Source: UKL13-2 sp044228625 | Lineage (GTDB): Bacteria > Pseudomonadota > Gammaproteobacteria > Burkholderiales > Usitatibacteraceae | NCBI GenBank assembly: GCA_044228625.1 | Contig: JBGAUM010000084.1 | Coordinates: 1-15,747, forward strand | DNA: 15,747 nucleotides | Reading direction: 5' to 3' | Shown here: positions 7,920 through 15,170 of the stretch, one piece after another | Position numbering within the stretch: position 1 is the stretch's first letter | Layout of the letters: each line of letters opens with the position of its first letter | Made by a program: the position numbers and the translations under genes | Notes under the pieces: generated by a model | Databases searched by the model: none | What the model saw: only the letters and a program-made list of their open reading frames with translations | Told to the model about the DNA's origin: nothing

Positions 7920-8034
7920 GGGATGAGGGCAACCCTGAGGAGCGGGAGGTCCGGTAACGGTGCGAAAAATGTTGCGCCCGCAGGCCTGAACACAATCCCT
8001 AGCGTCCCACGTACCGTTTACCCCAAGATCCAGC
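7920..8034 (+). promoter_or_regulatory. Structured 5' leader of metY (candidate cis-regulatory RNA)
   Basis: The 115 nt before metY can fold as a closed multi-branch structure: outer stem GGGAT (7920-7924) with ATCCC (7995-7999); hairpin AGGG-CAA-CCCT (7926-7936); hairpin GCGGG (7942-7946) with CCCGC (7977-7981), containing CCG-GTAA-CGG (7951-7960). GGTAACGGT (7953-7961) can alternatively pair with ACCGTTTACC (8013-8022, one bulged T), which lies 12 nt before the GTG start where a ribosome site would be; metY has no other obvious one. A tiny frame, GTG 7960 to TGA 7989 (VRKMLRPQA), is preceded by GGGAGG and could be a leader peptide. I could not match a known riboswitch class. No intrinsic-terminator T-run is present, so control, if any, would act on translation. 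Confidence 0.4.
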
Positions 8035-9333
8035 GTGTCAGCCCCCAAATATCCCACCCTCGACACCCTCGCGGTCCACGCCGGCCAGTCGCCGGATCCC
8101 GCCACCGGTGCGCGTGCCGTCCCGATCTACCAAAGTGCATCCTTCGTGTTTCCGGATGCAGAGACGGCCGCGTCGCTGTTCAACCTTGAGCAGCCGGGAC
8201 ATGTGTATTCACGCATCTCGAACCCCACCGTAGCGGTGTTCGAGGAGCGCATGTGCGCGCTCGAGGGCGCATCGGCGGCGGTCGCCACGGCGTCCGGGCA
8301 GGCGGCTTTGCATCTGGCCATCGCCACGCTGATGGGGGCGGGATCCCACATCGTGGCCTCTCACGCGCTCTATGGTGGATCGCACAACCTGCTGACGTAT
8401 ACCTTGCCGCGATTCGGCATCCAGACCACGTTTGTGAATGGTCGCGATCCGGACGCCTGGCGCCGGGCGATCCAACCGAATACCCGATTGCTGTTCGGCG
8501 AGACGATCGGCAACCCGGGGCTCGATGTGCTCGACATCCCCGTTGTGGCGGAAATCGCCCACGCGGCCAAGCTGCCCCTGATGCTGGACGCGACCTTGAC
8601 GCCGCCGGTATTGCTGCGGCCCCTCGATCACGGCGCGGACATTGTCATGCACTCCGCGACGAAGTTCCTGTCCGGCCACGGCGTCGTCATCGGCGGCGTT
8701 CTCCTCGATGGGGGCACCTTTGATTGGGCTGGGTCCGGCAAGTTCGAGTCCCTGGCGAAGCCTTACGATGGATTTCACGGCATGACCATGAGCGAGGAAT
8801 CCACGGTGGCGGCCTTCGCGCTGCGCGCACGCCGGGAAGGGTTGCGCGACTTTGGGGCCACGATGGCCCCCATGACCGCGTTCCAGATCCTTCAGGGCCT
8901 GGAGACCCTGCATCTCAGGATGCCCAAGCATGTGGAAAACACGCGCAAGATCGTTGCATTCCTGACAGCGCATCGCGCGGTGGCCTCGGTGTCGTATCCC
9001 GAATTGGCGTCACACCCGGACCATGCGGTTGCAAAGCGGCTGCTGCCGAACGGCGCAGGGGCGGTGGTGAGTTTTGATCTCAAAGGCGGCAGGCCTGCGG
9101 GCAAAGTCTTCATTGAAAAGCTCAACCTGTTTTCGCATTTGGCCAACATCGGCGACGCAAAATCACTCGTGATACATCCCGCCTCCACCACGCACTTCCG
9201 CATGGATGCGGCAGCCTTGAAGGCGGCGGGAATTGGCGAAGGCACCATTCGCCTTTCGATCGGCATCGAGGGCGCGGACGATTTGCTCGAGGACCTGTCG
9301 CGCGCATTGGCCGCCGCGGAAAAGGCGGCCTGA
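8035..9333 (+). CDS. metY: O-acetylhomoserine sulfhydrylase (PLP-dependent)
   Basis: Cytoplasmic 432-residue enzyme that makes homocysteine from O-acetylhomoserine and sulfide in methionine synthesis. It belongs to the Cys/Met-metabolism PLP family: YSRISNPT (58-65) for phosphate contact, SGQAALHLA (88-96), the LDATLTPP strand with the cofactor-ring Asp (185), and HSATKFLSGHG with the Schiff-base Lys at 210. Length above 425 residues, plus the insertion after GGVLLDGGTFDW with a FHGMTMSEES segment, favours the O-acetylhomoserine type (MetY) over the shorter O-succinylhomoserine type (MetZ), though substrate choice is inferred. The GTG at 8035 is the first possible start after an in-frame TGA at 7987-7989, and the protein aligns with the family from there. 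It heads a plus-strand group with the alpha/beta hydrolase 25 nt downstream, and follows an unusual structured leader. Confidence 0.87.
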   Translation: MSAPKYPTLDTLAVHAGQSPDPATGARAVPIYQSASFVFPDAETAASLFNLEQPGHVYSRISNPTVAVFEERMCALEGASAAVATASGQAALHLAIATLMGAGSHIVASHALYGGSHNLLTYTLPRFGIQTTFVNGRDPDAWRRAIQPNTRLLFGETIGNPGLDVLDIPVVAEIAHAAKLPLMLDATLTPPVLLRPLDHGADIVMHSATKFLSGHGVVIGGVLLDGGTFDWAGSGKFESLAKPYDGFHGMTMSEESTVAAFALRARREGLRDFGATMAPMTAFQILQGLETLHLRMPKHVENTRKIVAFLTAHRAVASVSYPELASHPDHAVAKRLLPNGAGAVVSFDLKGGRPAGKVFIEKLNLFSHLANIGDAKSLVIHPASTTHFRMDAAALKAAGIGEGTIRLSIGIEGADDLLEDLSRALAAAEKAA

Positions 9334-9358
9334 GCATGCCCCGCGATTCTGTAGATCC

Positions 9359-10150
9359 ATGAATTTCCTCGTCCAACAACAGCCTGCGTTTGTTTACACG
9401 GGTGGCCGGCCGTTCGACGCAGCCAAGCCCACCATGGTGTTCATTCACGGCTCGGCCAACGACCACAGCGTGTGGACTTGGCAGGCGCGCTACTTTGCGC
9501 ACCACGGTTGGAATGCGTTGGCCCCGGACCTCCCCGGTCATGGACGAAGTTTTGGAGCGCCGAAATCGAGCATCGAGGCCATTGCCGATTGGATCGCCAA
9601 CCTGCTTGACAATGGGGGAATCGAACGCGCCGTGCTGGTGGGCCATAGCATGGGTTCCCTGGCGGTTCTTGATTGCGCGGCGCGCCATGCGCCCCGCGTG
9701 TCGAAGGCCGCATTGATCGGTGGCGGTGTGCCGATGGCAGTGTCAGATGCCTTGATGGACGCGGCACGGCATCGGCCAAATGACGCCTACGACATGTTGA
9801 ACCTTTGGGGCCATGCCCCGCAATTGAAGTGGGGACGGAATCCGTCTCCCGGAACGTCGTCGCTCATGGCCTACAAACGGCTTCTTGAAAAAAGTGCGCC
9901 AGGCCTTCTCGCCAACGACCTCGCGGCCTGCGCAGCCTATTTGCCCGATGCGGATCGCCTGGCGGCCGTCACCATGCCCATTTTGTTGCTCACCGGCACG
10001 CGCGATCTTTTGACGCCGCCGAAGGCCGGGGCTGCACTGGCCAAGCAATTGCCCCATGCGCGATTTGTCACGGTCCCGGATTGCGGCCATGCCTTGATGC
10101 AAGAGGCGCCGGCGACCACGACCGATCACCTGCGGGCCTTTGTCGCGTGA
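9359..10150 (+). CDS. Alpha/beta-fold hydrolase
   Basis: A 263-residue cytoplasmic serine hydrolase of the alpha/beta fold. The oxyanion-hole loop is FIHGSAND (28-35), followed by DLPGHGRS (57-64), the nucleophile elbow GHSMG with Ser97, the acidic residue in TGTRDLLTPP (Asp216), and the catalytic His244 in DCGHALMQE. The cap region (about 125-195) has no recognised signature, so the substrate is unknown; esterase, lactonase or C-C hydrolase activity are all possible. There is no signal peptide. The ATG at 9359 gives the expected N-terminus; a longer frame from 9233 would overlap the end of metY and is rejected. The gene follows metY by 25 nt and its stop overlaps the GTG start of the next gene, so the three are probably one transcript. 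A homoserine-acetylating role (MetX-like) is unlikely because MetX is longer and its motifs are absent. Confidence 0.85.
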   Translation: MNFLVQQQPAFVYTGGRPFDAAKPTMVFIHGSANDHSVWTWQARYFAHHGWNALAPDLPGHGRSFGAPKSSIEAIADWIANLLDNGGIERAVLVGHSMGSLAVLDCAARHAPRVSKAALIGGGVPMAVSDALMDAARHRPNDAYDMLNLWGHAPQLKWGRNPSPGTSSLMAYKRLLEKSAPGLLANDLAACAAYLPDADRLAAVTMPILLLTGTRDLLTPPKAGAALAKQLPHARFVTVPDCGHALMQEAPATTTDHLRAFVA

Positions 10151-11043
10151 GGCGGCTTGCTGGTTTCCTTTTCGCGTGTGTGGCGCAGGCAGTTTCTGCG
10201 CAACCGGTCACACTGCTTGATTCGCCCGTTCGCGTGACGGCGGAAGCTCAAAAGGATGGGCGCATTGATGCCGGAGTCACCGCGCTGGCCATTGAAGTCC
10301 TGGACCGCAATCAGGCGTTTCGATTCCAGGTGTTCCAGCGCGGCACGGCCGCCGAAGCGATTGCGCGTCAAAAGGCGGTGACGGGAACCAGGGACGGCCA
10401 TCTCTTCGTACGAGACGACTGCCTGTCCGACAACCCGGAGAAGAAAACTTGGCGGTGCGTCCTCGACAAGGTCTTTGCGTGGACGGATTCGGATGCCGGC
10501 AAACGGCTCATCTACGTGGGCGATGTTCATGCCGGTGACGAGTGTGAGGGCACCCACAAGATCGGCTGTGCGCACGACCAGGGACTGTTTTCCGATGTGT
10601 ACGACTTGCTGGAGAACAATGCCATCAACAGCCCCGCCGAGGCGCCCGCGCTGTTGATCGAGATGCGCATTCGCAGTGGCGCATTCGTGGTGGATCTGGA
10701 CGAAACCTGGGGCCGCAACCAGGAGCGTTTCAAGGCCGGCGCCAAATGCCTGGCCGCATCGCCTGAATCACGTACAGACGCCTGCGTGGAGGGCATCACC
10801 CCACGCCGCGCCTACATGTTCAATGCTGCGCTGGCCGCCTATACCCAGCGTGAGATAGAACTCGACAATACCCGCACCTTTGCGCGAAGTGCCTTGTGCG
10901 CGAACGTCGTTGACGCCGAGTGTAGCGATACCCTTCGCGCGTCAGCCTTGATCCTCGCGCGCATCGTGCCGGGCGCGAGACCCAAGAATCGTGGCCTGGT
11001 GCGTGCATACCGCCTGAATGAGTCGTTGCCCACTCCAAAATGA
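10147..11043 (+). CDS. Secreted Cys-rich protein of unknown function
   Basis: A 298-residue protein I do not recognise. It opens with MRRLAGFLFACVAQAVSA then QPVTLL, a convincing Sec signal peptide with AxA-type cleavage near residue 18. The mature part contains eight cysteines, seen in the contexts DDCLSD, WRCVLD, DECEGT, IGCAHD, AKCLAA, DACVEG, ALCANV and AECSDT; an even number spread over an exported protein suggests disulfides in the periplasm. No membrane helix follows. The GTG start shares bases with the hydrolase stop (GTGA), indicating coupled translation, and the stop codon abuts a strong terminator, so it closes the metY group. A possible link to the hydrolase is only positional. 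The start at 10147 was chosen over an upstream frame extension because it begins exactly at the signal peptide. Confidence 0.7.
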   Translation: MRRLAGFLFACVAQAVSAQPVTLLDSPVRVTAEAQKDGRIDAGVTALAIEVLDRNQAFRFQVFQRGTAAEAIARQKAVTGTRDGHLFVRDDCLSDNPEKKTWRCVLDKVFAWTDSDAGKRLIYVGDVHAGDECEGTHKIGCAHDQGLFSDVYDLLENNAINSPAEAPALLIEMRIRSGAFVVDLDETWGRNQERFKAGAKCLAASPESRTDACVEGITPRRAYMFNAALAAYTQREIELDNTRTFARSALCANVVDAECSDTLRASALILARIVPGARPKNRGLVRAYRLNESLPTPK

Positions 11044-11071
11044 AAAACGCGCCACGGAGGCGCGTTTTTTT
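11042..11071. terminator. Bidirectional rho-independent terminator
   Basis: A perfect 9-bp stem AAACGCGCC (11045-11053) with GGCGCGTTT (11059-11067) and a 5-nt loop is followed by Ts on the plus strand to 11071 and by Ts on the minus strand as well. It sits between the convergent secreted-protein gene (+) and the outer-membrane protein gene (-), so it probably stops both. Confidence 0.9.
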
Positions 11072-11087
11072 GATGCGGCCTTGGTGA

Positions 11088-11603
11088 TCAGAAGCCGACT
11101 TTGATGCCCAGCGCATAGCCCGCCACATCGGAGTCGGAGAGCTTGGTGTACTCCAGGGTGCCCGCCACGTTCTTGGTGAACGCGTATGAAAGTCCGGCAC
11201 CAAAAATGCCTTCGGTCTTGCGGTCGCTGTCGCTGAAACCGAAAATCGAGGCCTTGCGGTCCGTGTTGGCAACGCCGAGTCGGCCGTACACGGAGAACAC
11301 GTCGCTCACCGGCGCGGACAGGATGGCCGCGGCATAGATGCTCTTGGCTTCACCGGTGGCGCCAAGGAACTTCACCTTGCCAAAATCGGCGTAGCCGCCT
11401 TCCACGGAAATCTGCGGCGAAAGTTTGTAGCCCAAGCCGATTACCGCGTAACGATCCTTGTTGTCGCCCGACAAACCATCCAGGTCGTACTTGCTTTGGC
11501 CGGCCTGGATGTGTGCGTACCAAGGGGAATCCGCAGCCGAGGCCGGCACAGCAATGGTCGCCAGCGCCAGAGTGGCCAGGACAGCATAGGGGGTCTTCTT
11601 CAT
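11088..11603 (-). CDS. Small outer-membrane beta-barrel protein (OmpA-like/opacity porin family)
   Basis: A 171-residue predicted outer-membrane protein. It begins with a textbook signal peptide (MKKTPYAVLATLALATIAVPASA, cleavage before ADSPWY), then alternating amphipathic strands of the eight-stranded barrel type: WYAHIQAGQS, RYAVIGLGYKLS, ISVEGGYADFG, SIYAAAILSAPV, FSVYGRLGVANT, EGIFGAGLSYAFT, VAGTLEYTKLSD and YALGIKVGF. It ends in Phe, the usual BAM recognition residue. Such barrels act as adhesins, small channels or structural proteins; no specific function can be assigned. The start at 11603 is set by the signal peptide and by AAGGAG seven bases upstream; the longer frame to 11879 is not credible since it runs into the ABC gene. 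The upstream gap 11604-11820 (217 nt) holds no other gene, and I see no convincing promoter; a short palindrome (ATGGC/GCCAT, 11642-11654) is in the likely leader. Confidence 0.82.
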   Translation of the reverse strand: MKKTPYAVLATLALATIAVPASAADSPWYAHIQAGQSKYDLDGLSGDNKDRYAVIGLGYKLSPQISVEGGYADFGKVKFLGATGEAKSIYAAAILSAPVSDVFSVYGRLGVANTDRKASIFGFSDSDRKTEGIFGAGLSYAFTKNVAGTLEYTKLSDSDVAGYALGIKVGF

Positions 11604-11820
11604 GTTGCTCCTTATGGGATTGAACGAATCAGGCCGTGCGAATGGCGCGGCCATGAAAGTGACGCGCAATGGGGTATTCGCGTTCACACAATCCTTCATT
11701 TCGGGGCGCGGGATGCGAAATTCAAGACCGGCAGGCTCAATTTTCGCGCCGTTACACATGGGCACATGAACAAGTCTGTTAGGCCTCTTGGCTGCTGCTG
11801 TGTCCCATACAGCGAGGTGT

Positions 11821-13641
11821 TTACGCGTCGCGCTCTTCCTGCTGCTGCAGGCGCCACATTTCGGCAAACACGCCCGCACGGTCGATCAGATCGCGGAATG
11901 CGCCGCGCTCGACGATGCGCCCATCCTGCATCACAAGGATTTCATCCGCATCGATAATCGTGGAGAGCCGGTGCGCGATGACCAGGGTGGTACGGTCCTT
12001 GGCGATCTCCCGCAACTCCGCCTGGATGTTTTTCTCGGTCGCCGAATCGAGCGCAGACGTGGCTTCATCGAAGATGAGAATGGCCGGGTTCTTGAGCAAC
12101 GTGCGCGCAATGGCCACGCGCTGCTTCTCGCCGCCGGAGAGCTTCAAGCCGCGCTCGCCGACCATCGACTCCCATTTGTCCGGCAATCGTTCGATGAATT
12201 CCATGACGTGGGCGCGGCGCGCAGCGTCCTCGATTTCCGCATCGCTGGCCCCCGGCCGGCCGTAGGCGATGTTGTAGCGGATGGTGTCATTGAACAGCAC
12301 GGTGTCCTGCGGCACGATGCCGAGCGAGGCACGCACCGAGGCCTGCGTGACGTCGCGGATGTCCTGTCCATCGATGGTGATGCGCCCGCCATTCACATCA
12401 TAGAAACGAAACAGCAAGCGCGACAGCGTGGACTTGCCTGCACCGCTGCTGCCCACCACCGCCACCGTCTTGCCAGCGGGCACGTTGAAACTCACGCCGT
12501 GCAGGATCTGCCGCTTGGTCTCGTATGAAAAGTCGACGTTTTCAAACGCGATCGACGCGCCGTTTATCTGCAACGCCTTTGCGCCGGGCTTGTCGGCGAT
12601 CTCCTGGTTTTCAGCCATCAGGCGGAACATTTTTTCCATGTCCGTCAGCGCCTGCTTGATCTCGCGGTACATCACGCCCAGGAAATTGAGCGGAATGTAG
12701 AGCTGGATCAGCAAGGCATTGACCATCACCAGGTCACCCAAGGTGAGCGGGCCGTTCACAATGCCATCCGCCGCACGCCACATCAGCAACGTCACCGCCG
12801 TGGCAATCACCAAGCTTTGCGCGGAATTCAGGATGCCCAGCGAGGTCTCGCTCTTGGTGGCCGCGGCCTCGTACTTCTGCAAATTTTTGTCGTACCGGCC
12901 GGCCTCGAATTCCTCGTTGCCGAAATATTTCACCGTCTCGTAATTGAGCAGCGAATCGATGGCGCGCGTGTTGGCCTTGGAATCCATCTCGTTCATCTGC
13001 CGCCGGTGCGCGGTGCGCCACTCGGTGATGGCAATGGTGGTGCCGATGTAAATGACAATCGCCGAAATGGTGATCACCACGAACCAGATGTCGAACTTCT
13101 TGGCCAGCAGCACGGTGACCAGCGTCATCTCCAACAGGATGGGGATCACCGAGAACAGCATGAACGACAGCAGCGTGGAAATGCCGCGCGTGCCGCGTTC
13201 GATGTCGCGCGTGACGCCGCCGGTCTGGCGCTCCAGATGGAAACGCAGCGACAAGGCGTGCAGGTGGCGGAACACGTTCAGCGCAATGCGCCGCATGGCG
13301 CGCTGCGTGACCTTCACAAACACGATGTCGCGCAGCTCGCCGAAGAACGTGGAGGAGAGCCGCAACAGGCCATAGCCGGCCAGCAGGGCAATCGGCACCA
13401 CCAGCACCGCCTTGGACTTGTCCAGCGAATCGACGATCTCTTTCAGCAGCAGCGGCACGCCGATGTTGGCGAGCTTGGCGGTGACCAGGAAGAGAAGCGC
13501 CAGCGCCACGCGCCAGCGGAACTCCCAGAGGTAAGGCAGCAGCGAGCGGATGACGGACCAATCGCTTTTTGGGACCGGGGTTCCTTTTGCGGCAGTGGTG
13601 GGGGGCGAATCGTCGGAGGAGTGCGAATGGGCGTGGGACAT
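11821..13641 (-). CDS. Atm1/HMT1-type ABC exporter (fused membrane and ATPase domains)
   Basis: A 606-residue half-transporter that works as a homodimer in the inner membrane. Residues about 28-340 form the six-helix exporter domain, including LLNYETVKYFGNEEFE (231-246), a hallmark of the Atm1/ABCB7 family that handles glutathione-conjugated sulfur or heavy-metal compounds. The ATPase domain has Walker A GSSGAGKST (397-405), Q-loop near VPQDTVLFNDTI (443-454), signature LSGGEKQRVAIAR (501-513), Walker B ILIFDEATSALD (521-532) and H-loop His557. The N-terminus MSHAHSHSSDDSPP is rich in His/Asp and might bind metal ions, an inference. Length and domain order match bacterial Atm1 proteins. The ATG at 13641 has only a weak ribosome site. 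The transported compound (persulfide-type sulfur species, metal-thiol conjugates) is inferred from the family. Confidence 0.9.
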   Translation of the reverse strand: MSHAHSHSSDDSPPTTAAKGTPVPKSDWSVIRSLLPYLWEFRWRVALALLFLVTAKLANIGVPLLLKEIVDSLDKSKAVLVVPIALLAGYGLLRLSSTFFGELRDIVFVKVTQRAMRRIALNVFRHLHALSLRFHLERQTGGVTRDIERGTRGISTLLSFMLFSVIPILLEMTLVTVLLAKKFDIWFVVITISAIVIYIGTTIAITEWRTAHRRQMNEMDSKANTRAIDSLLNYETVKYFGNEEFEAGRYDKNLQKYEAAATKSETSLGILNSAQSLVIATAVTLLMWRAADGIVNGPLTLGDLVMVNALLIQLYIPLNFLGVMYREIKQALTDMEKMFRLMAENQEIADKPGAKALQINGASIAFENVDFSYETKRQILHGVSFNVPAGKTVAVVGSSGAGKSTLSRLLFRFYDVNGGRITIDGQDIRDVTQASVRASLGIVPQDTVLFNDTIRYNIAYGRPGASDAEIEDAARRAHVMEFIERLPDKWESMVGERGLKLSGGEKQRVAIARTLLKNPAILIFDEATSALDSATEKNIQAELREIAKDRTTLVIAHRLSTIIDADEILVMQDGRIVERGAFRDLIDRAGVFAEMWRLQQQEERDA

Positions 13642-13823
13642 GCCGCCATTTTACGGGTGGGGTGCTCGGGTCTAGCTGAGCTACTCACTTGCACCGACGT
13701 GCGCCATTTTTTCCTTTACGGACGCAAATCGCTAGTCCTGGCGCGGCGTTTAGGGCAAAAATGTCTCGAGAGGCCCGCGGATAAAAGAATCTTCGGGTCT
13801 GAATAAAAATACAGCGAAATTTC

Positions 13824-13852
13824 TTGACTGGGTGGAAAAGCGGGCGTAATGT
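13824..13852 (+). promoter_or_regulatory. Predicted sigma70 promoter for the dcm-like gene
   Basis: TTGACT (13824-13829) and TAATGT (13847-13852) are exactly 17 nt apart, close to the sigma70 consensus. Transcription should begin near 13859, giving a leader of about 25 nt to the ATG at 13885. The in-frame ATG at 13849 lies inside the -10 box and so cannot be the start of the protein made from this promoter. Confidence 0.75.
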
Positions 13853-13884
13853 CCGGTTTTATTCCCAGAAAGATAAGGACGACT

Positions 13885-15162
13885 ATGGCCAAGGTCTTGA
13901 CGACGGCTTCAGCGGAAACTGCTTTTCACACGTACCTTGCTGCCGCACGGAAGCATCACACTCAATTCGAGATTAGCAGGCTTCTTGGACATAACGTCCG
14001 GACAATCCGGCGATGGGAAGCCAAGGAGAGCGAGCCGCCGAAAAGCACCATTGAGATGTTGCGCCAGATTTCTCTCGGGCTGCATGTTGTTGAACCAAGC
14101 AACCATGCGTTCACTTTCATCGATCTCTTCGCAGGCATCGGCGGAATCCGTCGCGCTTTTGAGGATGTTGGCGGGCAATGCGTTTTCACTAGCGAATGGG
14201 ACAAGCACGCACAGCGTACTTATGCGATGAATTTTGGTACGCACCACCCAATCGAAGGCGATATCACGGAAATTGATGCGAAGGACATCCCTGACCATGA
14301 CGTTCTGCTCGCAGGATTTCCATGTCAGCCGTTTTCCATCGCTGGAGTTTCCAAAAAGAATGCACTGGGGCGCAGACACGGGTTTGAGGATGAAACGCAG
14401 GGCACGCTCTTTTTCGACGTGGCGCGAATCATCAAGGAAAAGCAGCCCAAGGCTTTCCTTCTTGAGAACGTCAAAAATCTGGCTTCCCATGACAAGGGTA
14501 GAACCTTTGACATCATCATGCGGACTCTTCGCGAAGAGCTGGGGTATCACGTCAAGGCGAGAGTCGTTGATGCTGCCCACTTTCTTCCACAACATCGTGA
14601 GCGAATCCTGATTGCTGGCTTTCGGGAAGAATCAGGATTTGATTGGGCGGCATTGGACCTTCCACAAAAGGGTGAAGTCACACTCGACTCAATTCTTCAC
14701 AAGACAAATGGCGAAGAGCCAGTGATTCCATGGGATGAAGATCGCTACTTCGACCACAAGAAGAAACGAGTGAATCCCAAGTACACACTATCTGATCATT
14801 TGTGGACTTATTTGCAAAATTACGCTGCAAAGCACAGGGCAAAAGGGAATGGCTTCGGTTTTGGCTTGGTCGGCCCGAAAGATGTCTCGCGGACATTGTC
14901 TGCGCGGTATCACAAGGACGGTTCGGAAATCCTTGTTCGCCAGCGCGGAAAAAATCCGCGAAGGCTCACACCTCGGGAATGCGCAAGGCTCATGGGCATG
15001 CCGAACGATTTCAAGATAGTGGTGTCTGATACGAGGGCATATCAGCAGTTTGGCAATAGTGTCGCTGTGCCGGTAATGAAAGCGGCCGCCCGTTTGATGG
15101 TGCAATTCATCAATCAGGACGACACGCAGCTTGCGTTCGCAAATCTTGCTGTGGCTGCATAG
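13885..15162 (+). CDS. dcm: Dcm-type DNA (cytosine-5-)-methyltransferase with N-terminal HTH
   Basis: A 425-residue enzyme that transfers a methyl group from S-adenosylmethionine to carbon 5 of cytosine in a specific DNA site. Residues about 27-50 look like a helix-turn-helix (FEISRLLGHNVRTIRRWEAKESEPP). The catalytic part carries the family motifs in order: motif I FIDLFAGIGG (78-87), motif IV GFPCQPF with catalytic Cys147, motif VI ENV (194-196), motif VIII QHRER (236-240), a target-recognition region with GNGFGFGLV and TRTLSARY-like SRTLSARYHKDG, RRLTPRECARLMG (359-371) and motif X FGNSV (389-393). Similarity to E. coli Dcm is strong throughout the catalytic and recognition parts, so CCWGG is a likely but unproven target. 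The ATG at 13885 follows AAGGA with good spacing and fits the promoter. A vsr gene downstream supports the m5C call. Base composition is more A/T-rich than the genes before it. Confidence 0.93.
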   Translation: MAKVLTTASAETAFHTYLAAARKHHTQFEISRLLGHNVRTIRRWEAKESEPPKSTIEMLRQISLGLHVVEPSNHAFTFIDLFAGIGGIRRAFEDVGGQCVFTSEWDKHAQRTYAMNFGTHHPIEGDITEIDAKDIPDHDVLLAGFPCQPFSIAGVSKKNALGRRHGFEDETQGTLFFDVARIIKEKQPKAFLLENVKNLASHDKGRTFDIIMRTLREELGYHVKARVVDAAHFLPQHRERILIAGFREESGFDWAALDLPQKGEVTLDSILHKTNGEEPVIPWDEDRYFDHKKKRVNPKYTLSDHLWTYLQNYAAKHRAKGNGFGFGLVGPKDVSRTLSARYHKDGSEILVRQRGKNPRRLTPRECARLMGMPNDFKIVVSDTRAYQQFGNSVAVPVMKAAARLMVQFINQDDTQLAFANLAVAA

Positions 15163-15170
15163 GGGTGCAC

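Noticed and set aside
7920..8000. SAH riboswitch, glycine riboswitch or SRP RNA in the metY leader
   Set aside because: Small similarities (GAGGAGCG, AGGTCCGG) are present, but the required closing stems and conserved cores of these RNAs are not, so no class is claimed.
13655..13690. tRNA D-arm-like sequence on the minus strand (GTAGCTCAG with a matching GAGC)
   Set aside because: No acceptor, anticodon or T-arm can be built around it; a chance short palindrome (TAGCT/AGCTA) explains it. Too weak to call a tRNA remnant or integration site.
12817..13806. Long open frame (about 329 codons) on the plus strand opposite the ABC exporter gene
   Set aside because: Gln/His/Arg-rich antisense shadow; the minus strand there carries the full, motif-complete ABC membrane domain.
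13849..13884. Upstream ATG at 13849 as start of the methyltransferase
   Set aside because: It overlaps the predicted -10 box (13847-13852) and lacks a ribosome site; the ATG at 13885 has AAGGA at good spacing.
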